From: Teratosphaeria epicoccoides
Lineage: Eukaryota > Ascomycota > Dothideomycetes > Mycosphaerellales > Teratosphaeriaceae
Assembly (NCBI GenBank): GCA_021401465.1
Contig: JADDMT010000007.1
Span: forward strand, 496,001 to 560,000
Length of the DNA stretch: 64,000 nucleotides
Direction: 5' to 3'
The notes under the pieces are model-generated. The model was not told the DNA's origin, ran no database searches, and saw only the letters and a program-made list of their open reading frames with translations. Both the position numbers and the translations under genes were made by a program. Every line of letters begins with the position of its first letter. Position 1 is the stretch's first letter. This document shows positions 1 to 11,289 of the stretch, piece after piece.

Positions 1-3000
1 TGCCGACTCGGTGTGGTCTGTATCCATTGCCGATGCCGAATTCATATGTATGCACACAACTCATGCGTTGTGTTGCCAGGTACAAGCGTCGCCACATCAC
101 CGCTCGGGTTGGAAAATCTGGAGCGTGGCTGCGGAGCGGTCAATAATCAAACTTTAAAGCTACCGACCAACCATAAGCACAAATGTCGTTCTCGTTAGTG
201 GCTGGTCCGATCGGCTTGCCTCGGCCCCTCGGTGACAGATGCGGCAAGGTCCAGGAATACTTTACATGTGCTCTGCGGAGAAGTCGCTCATTCGATGACA
301 TGGTTGGACGTTGAGAGGTCTTCTCTCCGAAGTAGCTACGGAAGACCGGTCGTCGACGCCAAAGACGAGAGACAAGAGTATACATCGCAGTTGCTCCCAC
401 TCCACACCGTCCCCAGCCCACTCGCATAGAGTCAAGCTTCCGGCAGAGCCGTGCAGCTCCGACTACGATGATCGGTCCAGAACTGCAGGTCGGCAGTACT
501 ACTTACGTCAATTGTGGCTCAAAGGAGTGATGTGTGTCAGGCTGGCAGCATTATTTGACCTGTTCATCATCAGCAGATCTCCACGAACCACCCCAGAGTC
601 TGTATAGTGACACCTGCATGTCATCAGCAGATGCGCTTTATGCATCAACGGCTCACTTCCCAAGCTCCCAGGGTCAAGCAACAAGCGCAGCCCAGCATCC
701 TACTAGCAGCTGGAGACGGAAAGTCTAGCAAGAATGGTCCAGCGTGCTGGGACAGAGGCAATGGAGGCATCCACTACAGGAGTTTTGCCCTTCGTGGATG
801 CTCCTAGAAGCAGGATTCCATCGGCCGATGCGTTCCAAAGAGCTTGTTCTATGAAGTGGAAGGATTACCTTACTGTCTGGAACAGTCCTGAGCGCAGTAC
901 ACATCAGCCCGGAGCTTCTGATGGACGACGACGTACCACTGGAGACTGTCGCTGGTCTTTCTGGTATCACAGGCTGCGACAGATGGACCAATGAATAATG
1001 TGTGCGAAGAGTGCCCGTGATGAGGGCCGATCGTCAGGTTTTCGACGGCATTGCGACTTACTCTCACACTGACTGCCAAACTTTTCATCAGGCTATCAGA
1101 ATTGAGCCAATATGCATTCAGCAGTATCCTGATTTGTGGCCGTGCCAGATCGAGCTGCTTGTGTGAAGCGTCGCGCGACGAGCGTTGCGGGTGGTAGTGT
1201 CCTCTGTGCTCACGACCAAAGCAATCCTCGCTGCGCACACATGGGGCATCCTCCGCTCTCCACGATTCCCTGCAGGCACCGGCTTCTGATGATGTTGAGA
1301 TGCGGGTTGGGACGCTGAGCTTCGGCGTTGGCGACGATCACGCTGACTGAAGCCTGCACGCTGACGTTTAGCAAGATCTGGCTTTGTGGCATCTGGCATC
1401 ATGTGTCAGGGAGCAAGCATCAGCCTAGCCCTTGGTGGTTTCGCCGCCACAAGAGCTTCCTGTGCGTGACGATCTGTCCCCGAGCAGTATGCTGGAGACT
1501 CCCTTGTACTGGAGACTCACTCGTGCTGTGCGGAAGCGTTACAGAATGGCTTTAGACGCAAGTTCGCAATCTTTCGTGGGGCATATGCACAGTACCAAGC
1601 CGCGCATTTCAGGACGGCATGAATGGTCTCGTCCGGCGAGTTTGACGTCGGTGAAGCTCTCACTTTTTGTAGACTGGTACACTAATGTTTACATGTCCTG
1701 AGCTTGTCCTGTGCTTCCCTGCATATCTGGACAGCCCGAGTCTGTTTTCTGATTGGCGTAGATCCAAAGTCAACATTTCAGAGCAGACGTCCAGGCGTCA
1801 CGGGTCAGGTGCCCGGAGTCGAGTACTGGACTGACTACGATCACGGAGAGTACCGCAGTCTGTAACGTAGGAGGCGTGTTTGCTTTGGTGCAGGCTCCGC
1901 AGATCGTCGCCAGGAAGGCAACGATTCAAATCCCTAAGAGGCCGGAAGAGTTTGAGCAAGTCGCCAAATCCAACGATTGATCATGCAGCTTAAAAATGTT
2001 CGTATGCAGGAACAGCGGGCTGGAGTGTCGCAGGGCGTAGTGACATCTCAGGGGAGGTGTGAGAAGATGCAGTGTGACGAGAGCGAAGTGGCTGTGGAAT
2101 CCCTCATCAGCACGCCGTGTTTATCAGGAGGTGGCGTTGGTGGCCGGGCATGCGGCCCTATGTTGATCCTCCTCTCGAGATAGGTACGTCGTTGTTGTTG
2201 CAAGGACGATAGCATGTCGTCCGCTGTGGTGCATTTAGGACATCAGTCGAGTCGAGGGCCGAGTCTCCTGGCATCAGCGCCGAGCTTATGCCGAGACCGA
2301 CTCTAGGGTTATTGGTATTCGAGGTAAAATTATTCGCGGATGATGCGCTACCAACTAGACAAGACCGGCCTTGGACCACGTATAAGACGGCTGCAGAGAT
2401 GGACCAGCCTCCACGAGGAGGTCCCAATTCACCAGCCGCTAGGGTTCGGTGCCTTGAAACGACAACGAGCTGTGTGTCCAGTCTCCCGCTGAGCTTCACA
2501 GGTCGACCAATGACGGACCCTTCATTTTTGAAATTGGGAAGTAGATTGATATAGAATACTAAAAAAAGACAAGAAACGCACGCCGAGCCAGGGTATTACT
2601 GTACACCAATGATCCTAGATCCTGGCTCAACGCAGCATCGTTCCCACTCGGACCGCCTTAACATGCCATACATCCCACTTCCTCGGCGCATCCGCCAACA
2701 GTTTCCGCATATCGCTGGGTGCAGCTTTCAGTCAATTAAAGATCAGCTAATATGCTCGAATTGGGGAGCACTTGGATAGCGCGAAGGGCATAAGTAAATT
2801 TGGAGGCTGTGATGGCGGTCCTCTTGAGATCAACAGATGAACTTCTGCAGCGCTAAAAGGAAGCTGAAGGATCGTCGCTCGCCCACCAGATCCCATCGTC
2901 CCATACTATACGGACGCTCAGGAGCAAATGCAGAAATAGCAAAGAAGGGAACTATTTCGATCGCGATTCGTGGCCTACTTCAACCGTGTTTCACTTCTAG

Positions 3001-4716
3001 TCGTCCATTGCACTGTTTTGGGCATTCCAGCACTACCACAGAGCATGGCAGTCCAGCAGATACATCCTTACGCCAATTTCAGAGTATGATCTGGCAGATA
3101 AGTCGGGAAACATCGAGCTGTGGAATGCAATGAACAACGTACATGTGCAGCCCCCCAGGGATGCCAGCCGTATATGTAGCGAGGATCATCGCACCGTACT
3201 CTTTTGCATGACACAGGCATGCAGATGAGTGACACCCACTGACCACAATATCCGCCAGAATTTGCAGACGCGCAGCACGCCCTTGTCATCACGACACCTG
3301 CGCTTTGGCGGTAGCTTATTGTAGCCAATGTGAAAGGCAAGTTCAAGATGCTGTACAAATCCATGGTTATGCTTGCAGCAAGAGGCTGTTGAGCTTGAAA
3401 ATGATCAAGTACTGTCCATTCGTAAGGCCTCGTGAGACACGCGTTCGTCTCGCTACTTGAGTGCAAAGTCTCCAGCATTCTGCCTAATGTGGCTGCAACA
3501 ACGTGAACAGAGAAGCGACAAGGATACGCCGGGACGAGGAAAGAAAACGTTGACTTGTCGGACAGTATGACCGGTGGGCCTTGCACCGTGCAGATAGGCA
3601 AGACGACGACAACTTACGAAACAGAATCGAATATATGCGATTTCAGAGTGAGCCCTAGGAGGATCTACGAAGCCGGGCCCAGACAGTGCAAGTCCAGGCA
3701 AAACATGTTCAACGTCCAGCAACGTGGTTGTTTCAGTGAGGGCCTGATGTCAAAAGCGCCTGGACATCGATGACCTGGAACAGGACCAATCCCTCCCGGA
3801 AATGCTTGCGAAGGGTGCCGATTGCGCTTTTCGAATTCCTCGGGTTTGGAGCTCGCCAAAAAACACCATCTGAGGATCTCTGCTGACGTCAGGTCCGCAT
3901 GGCTGGCTGCGGCGCTTTGGCCGGCTAACGTGAGTTGTAGACGATCGTTGTTTTCTAAGGCGCACGAGATGGTAGTCTGGGAGCCTGAATTGATGAAAGG
4001 CCAGGTGTTGGAAGCCGCTGCCAACATCGGGATTGCAGACCACTCATGGCCAGATAGCTGGTAGTCTGCTGCCACGAAAGCTCACATTCCAGCTTCAGCT
4101 TCAGCTTTCAGCCGCGGTCCATCTTCAGTCTTCAGAATTCGAAATGTCGACGGCCAGCACTGTCGCGAAGCAGGTCCTGTAGCGATGCAGCGGCACATCA
4201 ATCCAAGAAAGCCGAGACATATATCAGACATGATTTGGTGTTGAAACGACTGACAGCCCTTCCCCTTGTTCGGCTCTTCTTGGAAGGGGCAGTATGGAAC
4301 GTACCCGGTAAACCTTGTTCAGAAGCACGTGCTGACACGGGTAAGACCGTCGCCAATTATGTTGTCGCTGGACCTGAAGGCTGCACGTGTCCGAGCATAT
4401 GTGTTCCCGCAATCCCCGAAATGGCTTCTTGATGGCAGGGTAACATTGTAAAAAGAGAGGAGATGTCGAGGAAGTAGATAACGTCCCCAGGGCGTTCCTG
4501 GAGCTCACGATTGTCAACAAGGTTCAAGCCGGCATCCCCACCCCAGCTCCGTCAGCCAAGCTCACTGCTCGCGCGTATGCACATGCAGTCAGCCTGAGCT
4601 AGCTTAGCTCCGGCCACGAACTACACTGCAGTCGACCTCGCTCAATATCCTCACCGACCGAAAATACGACAGCATCTCCAACAGCGTGCATTGCTACGGC
4701 AGCATACATCGCCGCG
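1..4716. other. Gene-poor stretch, no supported gene
   Basis: Reading both strands I find no ORF with a convincing start, domain or splice structure. The best candidates are short: an ATG-initiated plus-strand ORF at 2288-2554 (88 aa), and minus-strand ORFs at 3068-3601 and 3665-4075 whose composition looks random. A CTTCAG-rich run lies near 4090-4110. The last ~100 bases stay open in the frame of the next gene and may hold part of its upstream exon. Confidence 0.5.
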
Positions 4717-5859
4717 ATGGCGTACTATCCCATCGCCCGCGAACATCTGCCGTCCTACATCAGCTCGATCTTAGCCTCTCAGTCAGCCGCAGCCGAGATT
4801 GCCGCCAGCGAGTTCACTGCGTACAGTGCCGCATTGGCAAGTGCCACCAGCGACGCCTTCGACGCAACGGCGACAGACGACGCATTGAGCACGCCCGTCG
4901 CCCTCTCCACTACTTCAACCACCGTGGGTTTGGCAACTACCGCGACGGCGGCGACGAACACAGCGACGAACACAGCGACGCTGGAAGGTGTCTTCTCCAC
5001 CACCGCGACCCCGACTTCAGCCGCCAGTCAAGCTTCGGGCAGCAGTACTCTGCTTCCTGTGGCCAGTGACTCACACAATGGCCACAGCGGCATGTCTCAC
5101 GGCGCTCTAGCTGCGGCGGTCGTTGTCCCGCTACTCATGGGCGCAATCTTTCTCTTCCTCGCCTTCACTTGCCTCCGTCGTCGACGCAACCGCAAGTTGA
5201 ACAGCCAGCACACGCGCATGCCTTGCGACTCTGGCTTCGAGAAAGCTGGTGCCCGCACATCCTTGCAGCCACCCGCAGCCCTGCTGTCGAACAACGAGCG
5301 GAACAGCGCCTACTTCACCGGCCTGGATACTGCGGCTTCGGCTGATGTGAGCAGAGGCCAGAGCACAGAGTACTACAGAGCGCACAATCATCTCGGATCT
5401 GATGCGTCCACCGTCGTTACCGACCCTCCACCGCCATACAGAGCTGGCTTGTACCCTCTGGCTGCTGCGGTAGAGCCTTCTGAAAGCGCTCGCGGTCGCT
5501 CCAGCTATGTATCCCCCGAGATACCCACCATCACCCGCGAGGAAGGCAGCAGAAGCCCCTTCACCGACGCCGCAGCTCTGCCTCCGCCCTCCGCCAGCGA
5601 CAGCAATAATGGCAATCTCGGCACACCGATTCGTCCAACAACGTCCCGCACTATCTCCGCCCGCTCCTTCACTAGTACCTTGTACTCGGACGACGCATCT
5701 GTGCATTCAGCGACGGCTCACAGAGTTAGTATCAGCGCGATCCCGTTGGTGCTGAATCAGCTATCGTCGTCCGTCGACCAGGTGGGAAGGACAGGCAGCG
5801 ATCCGTTCGAGGACGCGGGTGGAAGTCCGGTCAGTCCGGGGGAGACCTCCCGGAGATGA
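4717..5859 (+). CDS. Single-pass membrane protein with Ser/Thr/Ala-rich ectodomain and PPPPY tail
   Basis: A 380-aa protein. Residues 1-128 are rich in Ala, Ser and Thr, as expected for an O-glycosylated extracellular stalk. Residues ~130-153 form a hydrophobic membrane segment, followed at once by the basic stop-transfer run RRRRNRK. The remaining ~225 residues are a Ser/Pro-rich cytoplasmic tail with a PPPPY motif at 237-241; PPxY motifs in fungal membrane proteins are docking sites for WW domains of Rsp5/NEDD4-type ubiquitin ligases, so regulated endocytosis is a reasonable inference. The layout resembles fungal wall-sensor-like proteins, but no WSC or other named domain is visible. No signal peptide follows this ATG, and the frame stays open upstream to at least 4615, so a short upstream exon carrying the signal peptide is possible. 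The coding frame is convincing; the N-terminus is not settled. Confidence 0.75.
   Translation: MAYYPIAREHLPSYISSILASQSAAAEIAASEFTAYSAALASATSDAFDATATDDALSTPVALSTTSTTVGLATTATAATNTATNTATLEGVFSTTATPTSAASQASGSSTLLPVASDSHNGHSGMSHGALAAAVVVPLLMGAIFLFLAFTCLRRRRNRKLNSQHTRMPCDSGFEKAGARTSLQPPAALLSNNERNSAYFTGLDTAASADVSRGQSTEYYRAHNHLGSDASTVVTDPPPPYRAGLYPLAAAVEPSESARGRSSYVSPEIPTITREEGSRSPFTDAAALPPPSASDSNNGNLGTPIRPTTSRTISARSFTSTLYSDDASVHSATAHRVSISAIPLVLNQLSSSVDQVGRTGSDPFEDAGGSPVSPGETSRR
4951..4980 (+). repeat. 12-bp coding tandem repeat
   Basis: The unit GCGACGAACACA is present about 2.5 times in the membrane-protein ORF. It encodes the Thr/Asn/Ala repeat of the ectodomain and keeps the frame. Confidence 0.7.
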
Positions 5860-8105
5860 TCTAGCATCAAGGATGCGTGAAGCAAAAGCTGGAGATCAAA
5901 GATTGGAGACAACGATGCTTTCTTTGGCGGTCTCGTGCGGCTCTATGCAAGATGACAACAGAACATGACGATGGATGCGACAAGGATGAATACGAAAATG
6001 ATGGCGATACCCTCCTTCGATGCTTTTCACGGAATTGGGATAGAAACCTGGATCTTTAGAGGCGTTCACCAGGAAGGATATGCAACATCGGCGAAGGCGG
6101 AGCCCTCGTCAGAGCTGCGACGGCGTTCTTGCGGTCTTTTAGAGTCCTCGGAGTGCTTGAGCGTGCGGGCGGCATTGGCTCCCGGAAGCATACCATAATG
6201 CTTGTTTGATTATGCGAAGCTTTGCAACGCGCTTGACTGCTGTGCGACTCGAGCGCGGTCTTGCAAAAGTGTCGATGCGATGACGAGACAATTGCGGTAC
6301 ATGCATGCAGACTTCTGCGCATGTGGATGGTTGCGCCATCCCGTGACGTGGTCGACAGCTTCGCAGCTTCCATATGATGTAGTCGCGGTAGATCGATCTG
6401 GACAGTGATTGTATCGAGCCTGGACCGGCTCGACGCCATTATGTTCAGGTTTTAAGGGTGTCTAAGTATGCTGAGATCAGCCAATGCCATTTTCGATGTG
6501 TGAACGTACTGACATGAAAAAGGGGAATTCTACGAGCTACAAGGCTTCATTTGAAGTGGTTACAGAGTGATACTTTATGCGAAATCGTGGCTTCCAAACA
6601 TCTTACCCTGCGAATGCTGCAATACTTGGACAAGCGGTACACTAGTAGGATCCAAGGTGGTTCCTGACCTGGTGTCTCGATGTGGATGTACAGCTGCTCC
6701 ATCTAGGTGGACAGCAACATGCACGGGGCCGGTAATACAAGTCGGAAGCCGCCACTAGACTAATGCGAGACGACTGACTGAACGTCGTGCACCTGGTTCT
6801 CCATCTATGCCAGTTGAGTGACACTGCTGTGTTGAAGCCAATGCTAGCCTGAGCGTGCTGTCTTTCACCCCGATGCAATGTGGATGTACGGACTCTCCGC
6901 CAACGCCCCACCTGACTCCCTGGCCCAGAGTACAGATGGTGAGATGTGGTTCTCATCGCGTCTGCAAGTGAACGTATACATACCGTTCTCGCCCCACCGT
7001 CGGCTCCGAACAAAGGGCAACGCTCATCAGTAATTGACAGCTTCCAACAGCTGGCCACTGCTACTCTCGTCAATACAGCACGAGTCAAGCCAGGTCCACT
7101 CGAGCCCGTCATATGCAGTATGCTGGCACATATACTGAACTTGCTTCCAGCCAGCGCTCTTGCGGGCCTATCACAGATTTGACATATACCGGCAGCGCAC
7201 TTCTTCCAGGTTCCAGGTATTCAATGTATGTGTATCTGGGCTTGTCTGTGTGCCATATTTTCACGAGAGTCTCTGGCGTAAAGAGTTCGGGCTCATCATA
7301 GGTCTCGCAGTCCAAACCGCAAAGTCGCGGTCCCAATTGCCCCTGTCATATTCCATGTTGAAGGAACACATCTCATATGTATTAGCAGTTTAAGAGCCAC
7401 ATCGGTCAACAGCGAGGCAACAGTGGGGCGGCAAACTGGCAGTGTCGCTGACAGACCGAAGCTGATTCCAAGAAGGCAGCCAGGCCACTCAGTAGTGGGT
7501 AGAACGATTCTTTGAAAGCCTAATCCGGGCGAAGGCGAAGTCGTGATGTGCTGGAGCTGGACGCCGTGTGCGTTTCAGCTTTGCCATCGAGGTTGAGCAT
7601 TACTGGCGAGCCTTGCAGCGTCAATGCCGGGGGCTGCCTCGAGCTTGCCTGCACGACCAATCACGACATCCTGGAGCATGTTGAAGCCTGATAGAGCTGT
7701 TGAGGGCTCGATTGAGCTTAGACGCTGCGTGTGCGCTGGTGAAGACGGAGGCGTCGAGGACAGCCGGATTGGCTATCATCGCTTCGCCTGGGACGGCGAG
7801 ACCGGCATCGAACTGTAGGGTGCCTTGAATATCAGCTGGCTGATAGAGAGGACCTGCATTACGTTGATGTGAAGTACTATGTGAGTTTGGCCAACGCAAG
7901 ACGTTGGGAGGAATGCCGAGCCTTGGTATGGGAAGTGGAGACGTGGTTGGGTGGCGTCTGCCTCGCGCAGCCATCCGCTAGCGTCCTGATATGGCTGATG
8001 GCGGGGAGCTGCTGCGGTGTTTCACATGCGCGGGCGGCGATCGATCGTCGAGTCGTGAGATTTCGTGCGCAATTCCGTGGACACCTGTCCGGGCATTCCA
8101 TCAAT
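5860..8105. other. Intergenic; possible minus-strand remnant at 7570-7974
   Basis: No supported gene. On the minus strand around 7621-7974 one frame reads plausibly (LAVPGEAMIANPAVLDAS), and a second minus frame takes over about 100 bases further on (FNMLQDVVIGRAGKLEAAPG) and runs to a stop near 7580. This would fit a single old gene broken by a one-base shift. I cannot name a family. The rest (5860-7500) shows nothing beyond short chance ORFs. Confidence 0.35.
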
Positions 8106-9164
8106 ATGGTTGCAACTCGCAAATCCCTTCCTGCGGCTCTCGACGACTCGTCCAATCTCACACATAAGCAGCGGGCAGCTCTAAAAGCCCTACAGATCGA
8201 TGCGCACGACGCGATTTTGAGTGGACAGCGGGAGGTGAAGGATGGAAAGACAAAGATATATCACTGGCGTGGGGCGGCGTATGAGTATCAGGGCAACGAG
8301 CCGCCAGATTGGTTGAAGGCGGAAAAGCAGCGGCACAGTCTGCCCGGTAAGCGCAAGCGGGAGAGCGAGCGTCCTGTTGTCCCGTCAGTCAAAAAGCATA
8401 GGAGCCGTCTCTCGAATATCACAGGCGCAAAGCCATTACGGTCTCCTTCTGCTGCAGCGAGCAGCACAAAAGCCCCCAGAAGCTCCACGAGCTCCGATCA
8501 ACCACTCAGAGCGTCCAAGTCTGCGATCTACGACCACCGCGCCTACGACTATACGCGCTACGGTCCAAGAGACACCAAGTCCTGCGTCGAGGCAGCTCGC
8601 GAAGCAGCCCAAAAGAAAGGCTACCAAGTCTGCCCTCTGGCCGAGGATGCTCTGGTCAACGCAAACGGCAAATGGCTGGCGGCAAAAGTCTGCGAAATGG
8701 CGAAGCTGAATGGGAAAGCCGCGACGTTGGTGGAAAGGTACAATGGTGTCCGGCGGTGGGTGTGGGACGGAGAGAACAGAGAGCACAGCCTGGGCACGCA
8801 GCTTCAGGAAATACCGGAGTCTTCGGAACCACAGCTGGCGAGGTGGACGCAGGAAAACGAGACGACGACGACCAGCACCACCAGAACAGTCGTCCATACA
8901 ACCAGAACAACGACCAAGCATCACGCCACGAAGGCCCCGTCTCCGTGTCGTCCGCAAGCAGCGATCACGACGAGAGCCAAGGGCGGACAGACGGTGCGGT
9001 GGTCCATTGATCCAAGCAGTCGACCTTACGAAGGAGCAGATGAAATGAGGGCAGAAGAAGCCATCTTTCACGGTCGACTTGCAGGCGAAAGCAAGCAAGC
9101 CAGACGACGGAGACTTCGGCGGGAATTGCAGAGCGTGGAGGCGTGGGATCGGCTGGAGGAGTGA
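8106..9164 (+). CDS. Hypothetical basic, low-complexity protein (352 aa)
   Basis: The frame is open further upstream, but the first good ATG is at 8106; the leading 79 codons before it look like untranslated leader. The protein begins with a compact ~85-residue region (motif HWRGAAYEYQGNEPPDWLKA), then a Lys/Arg/Ser-rich stretch, a second ordered region around residues 150-230 (AYDYTRYGPRDTKSC to GVRRWVWDGENREH), a Thr-rich linker, and an Arg-rich C-terminus. No signal peptide or membrane segment is present. The basic runs (KRKRE, RRRRLRR) suggest nuclear location. No family recognised. In the Thr-rich linker an overlapping frame is also well formed and acidic, so a compensated frameshift may have rewritten that segment. 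It ends ~450 bp before the protease gene, same strand. Confidence 0.65.
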   Translation: MVATRKSLPAALDDSSNLTHKQRAALKALQIDAHDAILSGQREVKDGKTKIYHWRGAAYEYQGNEPPDWLKAEKQRHSLPGKRKRESERPVVPSVKKHRSRLSNITGAKPLRSPSAAASSTKAPRSSTSSDQPLRASKSAIYDHRAYDYTRYGPRDTKSCVEAAREAAQKKGYQVCPLAEDALVNANGKWLAAKVCEMAKLNGKAATLVERYNGVRRWVWDGENREHSLGTQLQEIPESSEPQLARWTQENETTTTSTTRTVVHTTRTTTKHHATKAPSPCRPQAAITTRAKGGQTVRWSIDPSSRPYEGADEMRAEEAIFHGRLAGESKQARRRRLRRELQSVEAWDRLEE

Positions 9165-9213
9165 CGGCTGTAGACCGGGTGTAGCTTTGACTCTCAGGGG
9201 ATACGTGTGGAAT

Positions 9214-9253
9214 TTTATATGTATATACACACATATATATATCTATATATTCC
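9214..9253. repeat. AT-rich TA/CA microsatellite
   Basis: A run of alternating TA, CA and TATC units lies just past the stop codon of the 352-aa gene. It could act in 3' processing, but it is plain low-complexity DNA. Confidence 0.7.
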
Positions 9254-9612
9254 CCGGTAAGATGATATATCACCCATGTGCTATATGCTGCTCGTTGGGC
9301 GGATGTGTGAAACGCACCTGGCCACTCAGCTTATTACGCCACATGCATCGTGCAAGAATTCCAATAACGAAGCAGGGCAGGAGGCATACGCAACTGCATC
9401 ACCAATAGCCAAGTTTCCTTGCTAATGACGACGGCGTCGGACGCCGTCCCCATCGTCCTTGTGCCTGTTCTATTTCAATGCCCGAGTTCCCTTCCACGAC
9501 GGCGACCCAGAGGACATTGAATCCTTTGGATACACGGTGCCCTCGCCCATCAAGGTTTCTGCGCCACAGGCTTGGGTGAGCCTGTGTTTACCCGCTGGCA
9601 GGCGTCTTCACA

Positions 9613-11289
9613 ATGCGCCAAAGACATGTCGCCTACATTTTCCTCTCCATCACAGCAGTACACGCACAATCATTGCCGCAACTTACGATAGCAAAGCGAG
9701 ATGCGCAGTTACAGACAAACGATGTCGCGAAAGGGATCGTGAAGAGAGACGGCGGTGGAGGCACAGTCCAGACAAATGTGTATAATGTCTTGACGTGGAA
9801 CGCCGGTGGAGCATATTATGCCAATAGTAAGAGAAAGCAGGAAGACAGCGCTGACTGCTGCTGATCACCGGTAGTCACCGTCGGCACACCGCCGCAAGAC
9901 CAGGTGGTGATCCTCGACACCGGCTCCTCCGACCTCTACCTCGACTCCTCCTCCGCTTCCGCCTGCAAGACCGCCGGCCCATACGCCTGCCGCGGCGGCA
10001 CACTCTCTCCGACAGACTCCAGCTCATACCATGAAGTCGCTGCATCGCCCGCCTTCAACACAACTTTCGGCGATGGGAGTACAGCTGTTGGTCCCTTCGC
10101 GCAGGACGTTGTTGGGATTGGAGACGTCCAAATCCACAATGTGCAGTTTGGTGTGGCGGAGGAAGTCAACAGCACGACGGGGTATGCGGTTGGCTTGATG
10201 GGGCTCGGGTATAGTGAAAATGAGGCTACGGAGACAGTGTATCCGAATATGCCGGAGGTGTTGCGGGATGCTGGAGTCATCAACTCGAGGCTGTATTCCG
10301 TCTTCCTGAATGACGTGCAGAGGTCCGGAACCATACTGTTCGGTGGAATAGACAAGAGCAAGATCAAAGGCCACCTAGCGACCATCAATCTCCTCCCTGA
10401 TGAGCAGACGGGCGAAGTGGACCAGTTCGTTACCACCGTCACGGATCTGTACGCCAGTGTCTCTGGCGAAACCAGCACCATCTTCTCCGGCGGCGAGGAT
10501 TCCATCTCCGTCTATCAGAAAAACACGGAAAACGTCGCTTTACCTGTACTCGTGGACACCGGCAGCAGCGCCTGGAGCGTGCCAACGAAAGTGTACGACA
10601 AGTACTTGGCCAGCCTCTTCTCCTATGTCGACCGAGATGGCCTCTGCTCCTGCGACGAGATGGATAATGGCGATACGTTGACATTGACGTTCGGAGGCAA
10701 GGTCAATGTTACAGTGCCTGCGAGGCAGTTCATCACGCCGGTGTACAATGCCACGACAAATGAGCCCCTCGTCTATTCCAATAAGGGTGATCAAGCCTGC
10801 GCATTCATGATAACGCCGGCTGATGCGACGGGACAGGGGTTTCAAACGCTGGGGGATGCGATATTGAGGAGCATGTACGTCGTCTTCGACCTCGACAACG
10901 GGCAGCTGTCTATCGCGCAGGCCAATGTCAACTCCACAGCCTCGCCGTCGGTCGTTGCGGTGTCGGCGGGGATCTCTGGTGTTTCGATCGCATTTGGCCA
11001 TTCAGGCTCCTACACTGGCGCTGCGACTCAGAGCCATAGCGTCGCTGCCGAGGTTACGGCGACTCAGAATTTCCAAGTCAGTACGATGGCAAGTACTATA
11101 GGTACGGCTACGGGCACGGCGGCGTTGCCCTATGATGCACAGGTGGGGGTGACGGCGAGTGGAAGTGAGAGTACGGCCACGAAGGGCACGGCGGTTGCGG
11201 TTAGGACCAGTGGTGGGTGGGATGGTTGGTGGAGAATTTTGGTGGCTGTGGTTCTGGGAATGGGTATGGGTATTGGAATCATCGTCTAG
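9613..11289 (+). CDS. GPI-anchored yapsin-like aspartic protease (two exons)
   Basis: Pepsin-family (A1) aspartyl endopeptidase expected at the cell surface. Exon 1 is 9613-9826 and exon 2 is 9875-11289; the 48-bp intron (9827-9874) has a GTAAGA donor and GTAG acceptor. Splicing rebuilds ANITVGTPPQDQVVILDTGS, the canonical start of the catalytic fold, giving a 542-aa product. Residues 1-19 form a signal peptide ending HAQS. Dibasic KR sites at 28-29 and 44-45 suit kexin-type pro-peptide removal. The two catalytic motifs are DTGSS at Asp86 and Asp299, with a flap-like FGDGST between them. A Ser/Thr/Ala-rich linker leads to a hydrophobic C-terminus (GMGMGIGIIV) typical of GPI attachment. Yapsins shed or process wall proteins, often at basic sites. 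The family call is firm; specificity is not. Unspliced, the gene would appear as two separate ORFs. Confidence 0.93.

Noticed and set aside
3068..3601. 177-codon minus-strand ORF
   Set aside because: No domain, mixed cysteine and tryptophan content as in random sequence, no splice-supported extension.
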